A stretch of DNA of 64,000 bases from Cupriavidus necator (lineage in GTDB: Bacteria; Pseudomonadota; Gammaproteobacteria; Burkholderiales; Burkholderiaceae): the NCBI GenBank assembly GCA_022041995.1, contig CP074382.1, positions 1-64,000 of the forward strand, read 5' to 3'. Each line of letters begins with the position of its first letter. Position 1 is the first letter of the stretch. Both the position numbers and the translations under genes were made by a program. The notes under the pieces were generated by a model. The model was given only the letters and a program-made list of their open reading frames with translations. It had not been told where the DNA came from and did not search any database. This document shows positions 53,723-63,036 of the stretch, one piece after another.

Positions 53723-54808
53723 CTAGTGCAATGTTCCATTCTGTTTGGAACTTAAGCGGCGGTTGGCACGAATGACCTTCTGTAGGATGTCGCGAGCGCT
53801 CTTGGTCCAGATGAACGGCTTGGGGTTGGTGTTGTGGTGAGCGATGTACTCGTTGATGGCGTCGACCAGTTCCGGCACGCTGGTGAATACGCCGCGGCGA
53901 AGTCGCTCGGTTGTGATGTCACGAAAGAACCGCTCGACCATGTTCAGCCATGATGCGGAGGTGGGCGTGAAGTGCATGTTGAATCGCGGATGCTTGGCCA
54001 GCCAGTCCTGCACCGCAGGATGCTTGTGGGTGGCGTAGTTGTCTGCGATCAGATGCAGCGTTTTGTCCTTGGGCGTCTCGCGGTCGATCTTGCGCAGGAA
54101 CTTCAGCCACTCGGTATGGCGGTGGCGCTGCTGGCACTGGGCGATGACCTGGCCATCGAGCACGTTGAGCGCGGCAAACAGCGTGGTCGTGCCGTTGCGC
54201 TTGTAGTCGTGCGTCATGGTGGCCGCACGCCCCTTCTTCAACGGCAAGCCGGGCTGCGTGCGATCCAGCGCCTGCACCTGGCTCTTCTCATCGCAGCACA
54301 GCACCAGCGCGTGCTCGGGTGGCGACATGTAGAGGCCGACGATGTCTTCGAGCTTCTCGACGAACTTCGGATCGCGCGACACCTTGAAGCCGCGCACGAT
54401 GTGCGGCTTCAACCCGTGGGCGTGCCAATGGCGCATGACGGTGCTGGCGCTCACGCCCAATTCGGCGGCCATCTTGCGCGTGCTCCAGTGCGTGGCCGCA
54501 ACGGGCTTGGTTTGAGTGGTCAGCTCCACCAGCCGCGCCGTGTCCACCTTCACCGGCGGCGCACCGCGCGGCAAGTCGCGTTCGATACCGGCCAGCCCCG
54601 ATTGCGCATACCGCTCACGCCAACGCGAGACCTGCACGCGTCCGACTCCCAACTGCTCGGCGATGTCCTTGTTCTGCATTCCGTTGGCGGCCAGCAGCAC
54701 AATGCGCGCGCGCTGCGCCAGCCTCACGCTCGTGAGCTTCGACCGAACCAGCCTCGTCAAATTGGTTCGCTCCTCGTCGGTCAACATGATCTCGGGGGCA
54801 ACTCGCAC
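53723..54808 (-). CDS. IS630-family transposase
   Basis: 361 residues: helix-turn-helix (GMQNKDIAEQLGVGRVQVSR), a second winged-helix segment (MAAELGVSASTVMRHWHAHG) and a DDE domain with CCDEKSQVQALDRTQPG (Asp), HLIADNYATHKHPAVQDWL (Asp) and SASWLNMVERFFRDITTERL (Glu). The stop codon lies in the inverted repeat. MRVAPEIMLTDEER is used as start; MLTDEERT seven codons later is possible. No lesion is visible, so it is probably active. Confidence 0.92.
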   Translation of the reverse strand: MRVAPEIMLTDEERTNLTRLVRSKLTSVRLAQRARIVLLAANGMQNKDIAEQLGVGRVQVSRWRERYAQSGLAGIERDLPRGAPPVKVDTARLVELTTQTKPVAATHWSTRKMAAELGVSASTVMRHWHAHGLKPHIVRGFKVSRDPKFVEKLEDIVGLYMSPPEHALVLCCDEKSQVQALDRTQPGLPLKKGRAATMTHDYKRNGTTTLFAALNVLDGQVIAQCQQRHRHTEWLKFLRKIDRETPKDKTLHLIADNYATHKHPAVQDWLAKHPRFNMHFTPTSASWLNMVERFFRDITTERLRRGVFTSVPELVDAINEYIAHHNTNPKPFIWTKSARDILQKVIRANRRLSSKQNGTLH

Positions 54809-54892
54809 TCACTCTCTCCACGCTGTGTCGCAGTGTGGGCATTGGAGACGCCGAATTCATATAGGTTCCATCAAGAACAGAACGCTACACTA
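53724..54892 (-). mobile_element. IS630-family element
   Basis: Imperfect inverted repeats TAGTGCAATGTTCCATTCTG (from 53724) and, on the minus strand, TAGTGTAGCGTTCTGTTCTT (from 54892), bounded by TA, the invariant IS630 target. One transposase gene. It separates the sensor/binding-protein pair from the second kinase and regulator and cuts a gene at 54893. Confidence 0.85.
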
Positions 54893-55030
54893 GCAGTAGG
54901 GCAGGAAACACGCCCGCGCTGCCTCGCTGGGCGTCAGGCCTAAGCGGAAATAGATCCGCAGGCGTTCCAGCGTGAGGTAGTCCGGCACGTAGGCACTGGA
55001 TACTAGGCCGGATCTCAGTGCATATTCATG
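54893..55030 (-). pseudogene. C-terminal fragment cut by IS630
   Basis: The minus strand reads AAALHEYALRSGLVSSAYVP and DYLTLERLRIYFRLGLTPSE, AARACFLPY, then stops inside the IS630 end. It overlaps the last codons of the 139-aa gene in another frame, so it may be the shifted true C-terminus of that protein or a separate gene lost to the insertion. Confidence 0.4.
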
Positions 55031-55434
55031 CAGGGCTGCAGCGAGGGTGCCGTGGCCGCACCCTCCGGGCGCGCGCCACTGTCGGCGCCGTACCGATCTT
55101 GGTCGTCAAACAAGCCTGTCCCCTGAAAAAACGCCGGACTATCATCCGGCGTTGGGTACGGTTGCGTCACGCGCCCTGCCTCTCGCGCCTTGCCTCTCGC
55201 ACCATAGGCGGCCAGTCCCGCCCTGTTCGTCACGGGCGGAAAGACATACCAGGCCCCGTCGCCATGCCTGAAAAATACGATCGATAGCGTGCCCGTGACG
55301 CGGTCGGATTCCACGCATACGAATCGACTGCCGCACTCACGCAGCCGCCCCACCGAGGCGACTCGCGGTGGATTCGGCACGGCCGGTCCCAGCCATTTAT
55401 CCACCATCGACCGCAATGACTTGTCTGCTCCCAT
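55015..55434 (-). CDS. Hypothetical protein (139 aa), C-terminus doubtful
   Basis: Starts MGADKSLRSMVDKWLGPAVP with GGAGC upstream. The core RFVCVESDRVTGTLSIVFFR and DGAWYVFPPVTNR is characteristic of a small uncharacterised family I have seen in Cupriavidus and Burkholderia; the role is unknown. After residue about 100 the sequence loses character, and the frame at 54893-55030 may hold the real end. The stop lies near the IS630 insertion. Confidence 0.55.
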   Translation of the reverse strand: MGADKSLRSMVDKWLGPAVPNPPRVASVGRLRECGSRFVCVESDRVTGTLSIVFFRHGDGAWYVFPPVTNRAGLAAYGARGKAREAGRVTQPYPTPDDSPAFFQGTGLFDDQDRYGADSGARPEGAATAPSLQPCMNMH

Positions 55435-55605
55435 TCTTGCTCCACTTGCGGGCTGCCCCGGCACTACCGGCCGACGTTGCAGCTTCCATGATTCCATCGT
55501 ATGCCGCGCGAGCGGCCACCGCATTCAGCGGACGATGAATGCACGTTCAGCATTCCCTGAATCAATCGCAGGAAAATTCTTACAGCGGCCGTTGGGTGAC
55601 GCCGC

Positions 55606-56245
55606 CTACTCCTGCGTGAAGCCATGCTTGATCGCATAGCGGATCAGGTCGGCGTTGTTCTGCAAGCCCAGCTTCTGCATCAGCCGCATCTTGTGGGTGC
55701 TGATGGTCTTGGCGCTCAGCGAAAACGACTCCGCAATTTCGTTGACGGTCTGGCCGGCGGCGAGCTGCTGCAGCACCTGGAGTTCCCGGTCCGAGAGCAC
55801 CTCGTGCGCCGGAGCATCCTCACCGCGCTGGTGAAAGACCATGGCGTCGACCAGCGCAGGGTCGATGAACTTGCCGCCCGCGGCCAGCTTGCGGATCGCC
55901 CCAAGCAGGATTTCCGAGTCGCTGTCCTTGGTCACACAGCCCCATGCGCCGGCACGCAGCGCCCGCGAGGCGACCTGTGCTTCGTTGTGCATGCTCAGGA
56001 TCAGGATCAGGGTGGCAAGATCGGGCCACTCGGCTCCGTACGCGGCGGATCAGGTCGATGCCGCTGATGCTCGGCATGGTCATGTCGAGAAGCAGCAGGC
56101 CGAACTCGCCGGCACGCATTTGCTCGAGCACCGCGCCACCGTCCGCGGCCTCGGCCGCGACTACCACATCGGTGATGGTGGCGACGATCTGCTTAAGGCC
56201 ACTGCGAACGATGGCATGGTCGTCCGCAATCAGAACTCGAATCAT
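55606..56245 (-). pseudogene. NarL/FixJ-type response regulator, one frameshift
   Basis: The receiver starts MIRVLIADDHAIVRSGLKQI, with the phosphoacceptor Asp in GLLLLDMTMPSISGIDLI (about residue 54). Near 56030 one base is gained or lost. The continuation in the next frame (MHNEAQVASRALRAGAWGCV, TKDSDSEILLGAIRKLA) leads to an intact LuxR-type helix-turn-helix (LSDRELQVLQQLAAGQTVNE, SAKTISTHKMRLMQKLGLQN). Repaired, it would have about 212 residues. Its start overlaps the stop of the kinase gene upstream (ATGA), so the two form an operon and this would be the cognate output regulator. Confidence 0.85.
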
Positions 56246-58290
56246 GCTCCACTCACTTGGCGGGGGATGTGAATGGAAACGGTGGTGCCGTTGCTGCCCT
56301 GGCTGTCGATATTCAGGCTGCCGCCGATCATGCGGGCGCGCTCGCGCATGCCGAGCACGCCGTAGGAATCGCCCTGCAGCGCGGCCGCCACTTCAAAGCC
56401 CTGCCCGTCATCGCTGACGCACAGCAGCAGCCCGTCGGGCCGGTTGCTCAGTGACACCGTTACCCGCGCGGCACGCGCATGGCGGGCGGCATTGGTCAGC
56501 GACTCCTGCACGATGCGGAACGCGGCGGTCGCCACCGCATCGTCCAACCGCGGCTCGGGCCCGTCGACGGTCAGCCGGCAATGCGCGTGATGGCGGCGCC
56601 CGAAGTCTTCGGTGAGCCATTCGAGCGCCGACACGATGCCGTAGTTCAGCGCAGCCGGGCGCAGGTGGTTGGCCACATGGCGGACCATGCTGATGGTCCG
56701 CTCGACCAGCTCGCGCATCTCGTCGGCCTTCTGCTCGGCAGCATGGTTGCCGGCGATTTTCATGCGCAGCAGCGACACATCCATCTTCAGCGCGGTGAGC
56801 AGTTGGCCCAGCTCGTCATGGATTTCCAGCGCGATGCGCTTGCGCTCCTCTTCCCGAGCGGCCTCCAGGTGCCCCGACAGTTCCCTGAGCTGCTCGCGCG
56901 AGACCAGCAGTTCCTGCTCGATGCGCTTGCGCTCGGCAATGTCCTGGAGCGTGCCGACCAGGCCGGTGCAACGGCCTGCCGCGTCGCTGCGCTGCTCGGC
57001 CTGCCACTGCACGATATGATCGCTCACGCCCCGATACCTGAGACGCACGTCGATGCTGGTGCTTCCCGGCGCTTTCATCAGCTGGCTGAGCGTGGCCAGG
57101 ATCGAGCGCCGGTCCTCCAGGTGCACATGACGCAAGAGTGCGCGCAGCGACCGGACCCGGCATTCGTCGACGCCCAGGATCCGGCACATCTCCCTGGACA
57201 GTCGCACTGCGCCGTCCGCGGCGTTCCACTCCCAGTCGCCCAGCCGCGCCAGGCGCTGCGCATTCGCCAAGCTTGCCTCGCTGGCGACCACCTTCAGTTC
57301 CGCACGCTTGCGGGCGGTGATGTCGTACAGGCCGACGCAGGCGGCCGCGGTCTCGCCAAATGTGATCAGGCTCGTCGTGACGACGACCCAGAACGAAGTG
57401 CCATCGCGATGGCACGCCTCGATCTCGAGCGCCGTGCCCCTGCCATCGCGGCGCAATTCCTGTACGGCCGCCTGCCGGGCTTCGGCATTGGCATAGCATT
57501 CCCGGATATCAAACCCGGTTGCCTGCGCCTCGGTCAGGCCGAAGAGGTCACGGAACGGCTGGTTGCAGAACAGGATCCGGCCTTCGTCGATCGCGGTAAT
57601 CACCAGCGGTACCGGACTGGATTCGACGATCGAGCGGAAGCGGGCTTCGCTGGCCGAGAGCGCTGCCTCCGCGCGGCAGCGCTCGGAGATCTCCTGCGTC
57701 AAGCTCGCGTTGGCCCGCGCCAGCGCCTGCGTGCGCTGTATGACCCGGTATTCGAGCTCGCCGCGCACGCGCATCGCCTCCTGCTGCGCCGCGCGCCGGA
57801 TGGCGATCTCTTCCTGCAGGCTGGCGTTCTGCTGTGCGAGCCTGCGGTGCATGATCCGCAGCGACAGGTGCGTATTGACGCGCGCCATGACCTCAGCCAG
57901 CTGGAATGGCTTGATGACATAGTCCACACCGCCCGCCGCGAAAGCGTCCATCATGTCCGCGGTGGCCGACAGCGCCGTCATGAAGATCACAGGAATATCC
58001 CGCGTCTGCGGCATCGCCTTCAGGCGCCGGCAGGTCTCGAGCCCGTCCATGCGCGGCATCCTGACATCAAGCAGGATCAGGTCCGGCTGGGAAAAACTGG
58101 CGCGTTCGAGGGCTTCTTCACCGTCCTGCGCGACGAGCACGCACATCCCCTGCGCCTCGAGGTGCTGCGCAACGATGGAGATATTGGCGGGCACATCGTC
58201 CACGATCAGGATGGTGCGCCGCACTTGCGGCTCGTCGGTGTCTTGACCCACGGTTGCTTGGCTGACGTTATTGCGGGTGCAGCATATCAC
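56242..58290 (-). CDS. Cytoplasmic REC-PAS-PAS-HisKA_3 sensor kinase
   Basis: 682 residues without membrane helices. It has an N-terminal receiver with Asp75 (LILLDVRMPRMDG) and Lys127, a coiled-coil (about 150-212), PAS domains at about 213-330 and 335-455, a NarX-type HisKA_3 with His491 (RKRIALEIHDELGQLL), and a HATPase (FRIVQESLTNAARHARA; GVLGMRERARMIGG). HisKA_3 kinases normally phosphorylate NarL-type regulators, here the frameshifted gene 55606-56245. The receiver could be phosphorylated by the membrane hybrid kinase at 49424, joining the two into a relay. Intact. Confidence 0.88.
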   Translation of the reverse strand: MICCTRNNVSQATVGQDTDEPQVRRTILIVDDVPANISIVAQHLEAQGMCVLVAQDGEEALERASFSQPDLILLDVRMPRMDGLETCRRLKAMPQTRDIPVIFMTALSATADMMDAFAAGGVDYVIKPFQLAEVMARVNTHLSLRIMHRRLAQQNASLQEEIAIRRAAQQEAMRVRGELEYRVIQRTQALARANASLTQEISERCRAEAALSASEARFRSIVESSPVPLVITAIDEGRILFCNQPFRDLFGLTEAQATGFDIRECYANAEARQAAVQELRRDGRGTALEIEACHRDGTSFWVVVTTSLITFGETAAACVGLYDITARKRAELKVVASEASLANAQRLARLGDWEWNAADGAVRLSREMCRILGVDECRVRSLRALLRHVHLEDRRSILATLSQLMKAPGSTSIDVRLRYRGVSDHIVQWQAEQRSDAAGRCTGLVGTLQDIAERKRIEQELLVSREQLRELSGHLEAAREEERKRIALEIHDELGQLLTALKMDVSLLRMKIAGNHAAEQKADEMRELVERTISMVRHVANHLRPAALNYGIVSALEWLTEDFGRRHHAHCRLTVDGPEPRLDDAVATAAFRIVQESLTNAARHARAARVTVSLSNRPDGLLLCVSDDGQGFEVAAALQGDSYGVLGMRERARMIGGSLNIDSQGSNGTTVSIHIPRQVSGA

Positions 58291-58439
58291 CGCATCCCAC
58301 TACCCCACATGGCCTTGAAATCACTCCCTAAAATCAAGACTTTCCCGAACGGAAATAGGGAAATCCTTACCACATCACCGCCATCGCGACGCACATATCG
58401 ATGCGCAATCTTCCTTGTTCCCCTGCCGCGCATGTCTGC

Positions 58440-58929
58440 CTACGATCTCGCCTTCCGACCTACACGCCTCAGGCACTGACCAGCCCCCCGCTGCAACGCC
58501 GTCTTGAGCATCGAAAACATATGCCGCGCCACCGGATTGACCGCATTGGGCCGGGCCCACAGGTAATACGTCACGTCCGGCAGGCGCGGCAGTCCGTCGC
58601 TCTCGCCCAGGATGCGCATGTCCGGGGCCAGCAGGTCGATGCTGCGCGCCGTAACGCCGAGTCCGCCGCGCAGCGCGGCCTTGATGCCGATCAGGCTGGG
58701 CGCCAGGTAGGCGATGCGCCACGGCACCCCGGACTGCGTCCGCGCGTCCAGCGACAACTTGCGGAACAGGCTGGGCTCGTCGGCCAGGATCAGCGGCACC
58801 GGCGCCGCGCTCATAGACAAAGTCCGAGACAAAGTCCGCCGCGCAAACCCAGATGGTGGGCGTGGTGCCCAGCGCGATACCGTCAAGCGAAGTGAGGGGC
58901 GCCCGGGATTCGAAAAGAATTCGCCACAT
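58440..58929 (-). pseudogene. LysR-type regulator, substrate-binding domain only
   Basis: TSLDGIALGTTPTIWVCAAD lies in one frame (to about 58800) and VPLILADEPSLFRKLSLDAR, WRIAYLAPSLIGIKAALRGG and LGVTARSIDLLAPDMRILGE in another, ending at 58440. This is the effector-binding half of a LysR regulator. The helix-turn-helix half is missing and one frameshift breaks the rest, so it is non-functional. Confidence 0.75.
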
Positions 58930-58996
58930 CCCCTCGGCAAGCCTCTGATTTTACTGAAATTTTCAATACTCCGATGTCCTGCTTGCTGGAGGGCTC

Positions 58997-59293
58997 TTAC
59001 CCGACTCGGTAAAACCCCACTTTCTGCCCCGCATTGACCGCCCGCCGCATCCAGTCCGGCATCTCGCCGGTCCCGTCCCAGCTCTGGCCCGCGGCGTTGC
59101 GGTAGCAGACCACCGGCGGCCGCGCTGGCGCTGGCGCTGGTGGTGGTGGTGGTGGTGGATCGAAGCACCCCGCCGCTGCCAGTTCCTCCATGGTCAGTCC
59201 GTAGTCGGCCATCTCGGTCTGGATCCAGCGGATCGCCGCCGCCCGCGCAGTGTTTGCTGTCATCGTGTTGGTTGTCGCTGCTGTCGCTGCCAT
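58997..59293 (-). CDS. Short H-NS-like nucleoid protein (copy B)
   Basis: 98 residues from MAATAATTNTMTANTARAAA, or 88 from the inner ATG (59263). The plan is the same as copy A: helical part (AAIRWIQTEMADYGLTMEEL), Pro-rich linker, and DNA-binding domain (VVCYRNAAGQSWDGTGEMPD, WMRRAVNAGQKVGFYRVG). It diverges enough from copy A to be a paralogue rather than a recent duplication. It again lies directly downstream of a kfrA remnant. Intact. Confidence 0.75.
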   Translation of the reverse strand: MAATAATTNTMTANTARAAAIRWIQTEMADYGLTMEELAAAGCFDPPPPPPPAPAPARPPVVCYRNAAGQSWDGTGEMPDWMRRAVNAGQKVGFYRVG

Positions 59294-59384
59294 CTTCCGG
59301 GCTCGGAACGCTCGCCCCATGTGCTTCGGCTGGCGGTTCGCGTTGTGTGTCGCTGGCTAAAGGGGCGCCGGGCCGCCGACCTTA

Positions 59385-59745
59385 CGCCGCGGCCAACGCC
59401 GCCTGGACGCTGGCCAGGTCGGTGGCCGATTCCCGCGCGGCGGCGTCGGCGGCCGCGAGCCGTGTGGTGAGCTGCTCGGTGAGCCCCGCGACCTGGGTCT
59501 CGAGCCGGGCCCGGGCCTCGGCCCGTTCCTGGGCGATGACGACTGTTCGCGGGCCCGCACCAGCTCCGTCGAGAATTGGGTTCGCAACTCGTCCAGCTGC
59601 CGGCGCGCGCCCTCGAGTTCCGCCCGGCCCACCTCCAGCCGCGCCTGGGTCGCGGCGTACGCCTGCCGCTCGGCGGCGAGCGCCGCCTGGCCCTCCTCGA
59701 TCATTTGGCGCTCCAGTTGCGCGACCTTAAGGCCATATCTTGGCC
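59385..59745 (-). pseudogene. kfrA: KfrA-like coiled-coil remnant (copy B)
   Basis: LKVAQLERQMIEEGQAALAA, ERQAYAATQARLEVGRAELE and GARRQLDELRTQFSTELVRA, then after a frameshift VVIAQERAEARARLETQVAG and LTEQLTTRLAAADAAARESA. It is the C-terminal coil of a KfrA-type protein without the DNA-binding domain. Confidence 0.65.
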
Positions 59746-59819
59746 GCAGGCCTATTTGACCTTGTAACGGAAGTGACTCGCCGCAAGTGCGCGCGCTTGG
59801 GAATGAGGGGTGACCGGCA

Positions 59820-59857
59820 GTGTCATGAACGCAGGCGAGAGCTTGCGTTCATGACAC
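59820..59857. repeat. Perfect palindrome with 14-bp arms
   Basis: GTGTCATGAACGCA (59820-59833) and its exact complement TGCGTTCATGACAC (59844-59857) are separated by ten bases. There is no T-run, so it is not an ordinary terminator. It lies between two kfrA fragments pointing in opposite directions and may be an operator for a KfrA-like protein. Confidence 0.8.
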
Positions 59858-59867
59858 ACCCCGGCCG

Positions 59868-59970
59868 ACCCTCCTCTACAGCCTGGTGCGCAAGGGCAGC
59901 ATGGGCACGCCCGCCGACGCGCTGCAGGCGTTCTGGCAGGAGCTGCGCGGGCGCCGCCGCGTCAGCTCAC
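59868..59970 (+). pseudogene. kfrA: KfrA DNA-binding-domain fragment
   Basis: LLYSLVRKGSMGTPADALQA and FWQELRGRRRVS match the helix-turn-helix region of the kfrA gene at 31151-31904 over about 33 codons, on the opposite strand to the adjacent coil remnant. Confidence 0.65.
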
Positions 59971-60573
59971 TAAACGCCACCGGAGCCGCACCGTGGAGTA
60001 ACGCTCCGTGCGTTGAAGACCGCGCCAAAACGGGGACTGACTAAGCGCCAAGGCAGTGGTCCTCTTCTCCGAATGGACGGATACGGATAGAGGGCCGGCC
60101 GGGATTCGCAAAATATGGTCCGCGGGATAATTGAAGTACACAGAATGGCCCGAAGCAGCTGACACCGCATACCGTAGCGCGCTCCAAGACCGAGTTCCGT
60201 CTGAGACCACCCTGCAGCTACTCGCGCTCTGCGGCTGCTGGCCAGGGGGCTTGCCGCCCGGCCTTCGACACAAGAACCGGAAGCGGGCCTTTTAAGCTAC
60301 GTTCTGGAACCCGGTCGCCGTGAACTTGGCGCAATGGTTCTTTGACAATATGTCACCGCAATCTGAGGAAGGGGAAACCAAAGGCCGCGGCCAACATTCC
60401 ATCAGCTAGTGCCCCTGTTTTCCGCGCGGTATCGCCGACCTCAGGGCTGGACCTGTCCGCTGCGAAGTACTCCGGCTTGGTGGCGACATGGGCAACGATT
60501 TGAGTGTAGACGTCTCAACCACTTCGATTGGCAATTGCACCGAGTGCGGGAGGTGCCGTCTGGCCTGCGCGCC
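59971..60573. other. No recognisable feature
   Basis: About 600 bases without a supportable gene; several short frames lack coding character. Confidence 0.4.
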
Positions 60574-60828
60574 CTAGCCTGGCACCACCTGCGTCGCTTT
60601 GGGCATCCGTCCGGTGCCGATCAGTACGATGAGATCGGCGACTCGCGCTTCGGCCATGGCAAAGGCATCCGTTTCTGCAACCGAAGGCCTTCCCGCGCGA
60701 AAGACTGACTGCTGTATCCCCGCAAACGTGTGTTGACAAACGAGCACGAAACCCTGGTGCATTCCGTTGGCAAGTGGCTCGGTATAAGCCTTGAATTCAT
60801 AGTAGCCAGCGCGCCTGTGACTTTCCAT
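60574..60828 (-). CDS. Small hypothetical protein (84 aa)
   Basis: MESHRRAGYYEFKAYTEPLA, then NGMHQGFVLVCQHTFAGIQQ and AMAEARVADLIVLIGTGRMP. The two-layer alternation of hydrophobic and charged residues looks like a genuine small alpha/beta protein. I recognise no family. AGGAC lies about ten bases before the start. It stands alone. Confidence 0.5.
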   Translation of the reverse strand: MESHRRAGYYEFKAYTEPLANGMHQGFVLVCQHTFAGIQQSVFRAGRPSVAETDAFAMAEARVADLIVLIGTGRMPKATQVVPG

Positions 60829-61800
60829 ACATGACTCGTCCTGCTGGCGCGAATGGAGTCCGCCAGCACGCGGGGCGATTCAGCTCAGCATTCTTGCTTG
60901 GGACTAATCAACAGCCGGGGAGCCCCGAACAGACAAGCGTGACCATGCGGATCTCTGCCCGATGCTACCTGCGACCATTCGCGAAGTTTGACCTTAGCAT
61001 ATTACGCCCAGTCTCGGCCTGTCTCGGGGAATCCGTTGCCGCGCCTCGTCCAACCCGCCGTGCGCCTGGCGGACTGGCGGCGGGTTACCTAGACCCCAAG
61101 GAAGGACGTGACGTGGACAGTTGTTCTAGTCGAACCTAATATTCCATCTACGCAAGTCATCTGCCGTTCCCCCGAACGCTGTCTTGCCAGAAAAAAATAG
61201 CGGTGTCATCCAGCCCTTCGGGCTAGCCGTCCATTGTTGTTTCATGCCAGAACGTGGAACGGTGCTGCCCTACAACGAGTGGGCAGCGAGGAGCCGAGCA
61301 TGCACAGAACTCACCCAGCCGGGCGGATGTCTGCCCTCACAGGGCGCCTGGCCTCTCCCTTCTTCCACCCGATTGACCGAAGCGAGTTGAGGGTGCACCC
61401 GGTCAACGAGCCAGTGCCTCGAACTCCGGGCACCAGTGTGCCACAGACCAATCGGGAGGTCTCCGACGCCGCCCCCAGGAAGTACCGAATCTTCTGGTAG
61501 CAGCCTTGCGAGGTTCAGCGCTCCATCGCCTATGAGCCACGCCACAAACTCCGGCAGATCAAGCCAGCTTGCCTCGCAACGGTGCATCCCATGCCAACGC
61601 CGCAACGAGCACCGATAAAGCGCGCTCGACGGAACGGGGTGGACCACGCAGCGTCGGATGCACGCCCACCGCTGTGACTGGCGCTTCTGAACGTTTGGAT
61701 GCACATGTACAGCTGCGGGACATTCGCAAGTTCCGGCCGGCCTGGTACTCGCCCAAATTGTGAGCCTAGACTCGGTCACAACCAGGCATTTGACGGCCTC
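60829..61800. other. No recognisable feature
   Basis: About 970 bases between the small gene and ISAzo13 copy 2. A minus-strand frame near 61480-61640 (MHRCEASWLDLPEFVAWLIG) has some coding character but no start, stop or family I can defend. It is probably decayed DNA. Confidence 0.4.
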
Positions 61801-61829
61801 CTTAGGAACGTGCTCGAAATAACTTCCCG

Positions 61830-62831
61830 CTATGCGGCGTTCCGTGAGCGGATGCTGTAGTTCCACGCAGGCAAGGTTGAGTCGTACTCGATGTTCAGTG
61901 AAGCACGGACGCAACGAGTGACTGTCCGTCCGGCTTCATAGACTCCGTCAAGAATGTCAGCAGTAACTTTCAGTCCGGTTTTTGTGCAGGCTTTTTCGAT
62001 CAGTTCACGAACCAGACTAACGCTGCTGAAGACTACGCCAGCACAGGCTCGCGTAATGTGTGGAAACACGCGGTGCTCGATCGGATTATGTTTCGAGCAG
62101 TATGGGGCGTAGTGGGCCACCCGGATTTCCAGTCCGAGCCGGTCTGCCAGATCTTGCAGATCCGCTTTGAAAAGCCACGAATCACTTGGGTTGCTACCTC
62201 CGCCATCGCACAGTAGCAGTAACCGTGTGGCTTGGGGATAATCGGCGCGACCCTGTTTTTCCCACCAGTGCGCTACGCTGTCGCAGGCAAACTGCGTCGT
62301 GTCACGGCTCACCCCGATGTTCACATGTGCCTTGTTCAGCCCGATGTCGTACAGCCCATGCGGGATGACCTTGCCTTCGCTGTAGCTCGGAAAATCATGG
62401 TCGAGGACTTCAAGCTGCTCGCGCGTGTAGAGCTTGCCGTCGCGATAGAAATTGCCCAGCATCTCCTTCTTCTTCGTATCGATGCTGAGGACAGGCTGGT
62501 CGTCTTCGAGATATTCCGCCTTGAGTTGCGTAATACGCTGAAATTGTACGTCGCGTTGTGCGTGGGACTTGAACGACTTCTTTTTCTGTGATTGCCGCCG
62601 GGAAAAACCGTTGCGCTTTAGCAGCTGCCGGACCGTTCGCACGCTCACCCGTTCGCCTACTTGCTGCGTCATCGCCTGTGCGATTTCGCGTGGCTTCAGA
62701 TCCGTCCAGATGATGCCGTGTTGTGGATTACCCGCCGTATGCTCTCGCACCACATCTAGAAATACCGCGTTCCACTCCGGATGGTCCGTTAACCTGGATT
62801 TACGCCCCTTTTTTTCGGATCCGCTCTCCAA
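61830..62831 (-). CDS. ISAzo13 transposase, catalytic frame (orfB), copy 2
   Basis: The 333-codon frame is identical to that of copy 1, with the same DDE motifs (SIDTKKKEMLGNFY, LLLCDGGGSN, SKHNPIEHRVF). It is probably produced by frameshifting from orfA. Intact. Confidence 0.9.
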   Translation of the reverse strand: MESGSEKKGRKSRLTDHPEWNAVFLDVVREHTAGNPQHGIIWTDLKPREIAQAMTQQVGERVSVRTVRQLLKRNGFSRRQSQKKKSFKSHAQRDVQFQRITQLKAEYLEDDQPVLSIDTKKKEMLGNFYRDGKLYTREQLEVLDHDFPSYSEGKVIPHGLYDIGLNKAHVNIGVSRDTTQFACDSVAHWWEKQGRADYPQATRLLLLCDGGGSNPSDSWLFKADLQDLADRLGLEIRVAHYAPYCSKHNPIEHRVFPHITRACAGVVFSSVSLVRELIEKACTKTGLKVTADILDGVYEAGRTVTRCVRASLNIEYDSTLPAWNYSIRSRNAA

Positions 62832-63036
62832 CCGGATCCAGCTCTTCTTCCAGGTCCTTTAGCCCTTGTCTAATTGTTTTCGGGTCCATTTCAAACAGTT
62901 TCGCAATATATTCGAAACCGCCATGGCCCAGCTTGTCCGCCTCCACAGCCGCATACCGCCGTCGGTCCTTCTCCGACAAGCGCGCGTACAGCCGCTTCAT
63001 CCGCGTTTCAACCTCAGCCCGGTAACCAGCCTGCAT
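62800..63036 (-). CDS. ISAzo13 transposase, first frame (orfA), copy 2
   Basis: The protein is identical to orfA of copy 1 (start MQAGYRAEVETRMKRLY, helix-turn-helix-like N-terminus) and carries the same overlap and run of seven A before the orfB frame. Confidence 0.8.
   Translation of the reverse strand: MQAGYRAEVETRMKRLYARLSEKDRRRYAAVEADKLGHGGFEYIAKLFEMDPKTIRQGLKDLEEELDPVGERIRKKGA

Noticed and set aside
61270..61914. 214-codon minus-strand frame upstream of ISAzo13 copy 2
   Set aside because: Its first codons read from the IS end and the rest lacks a consistent family match; a faint TniQ-like look was too weak to report.
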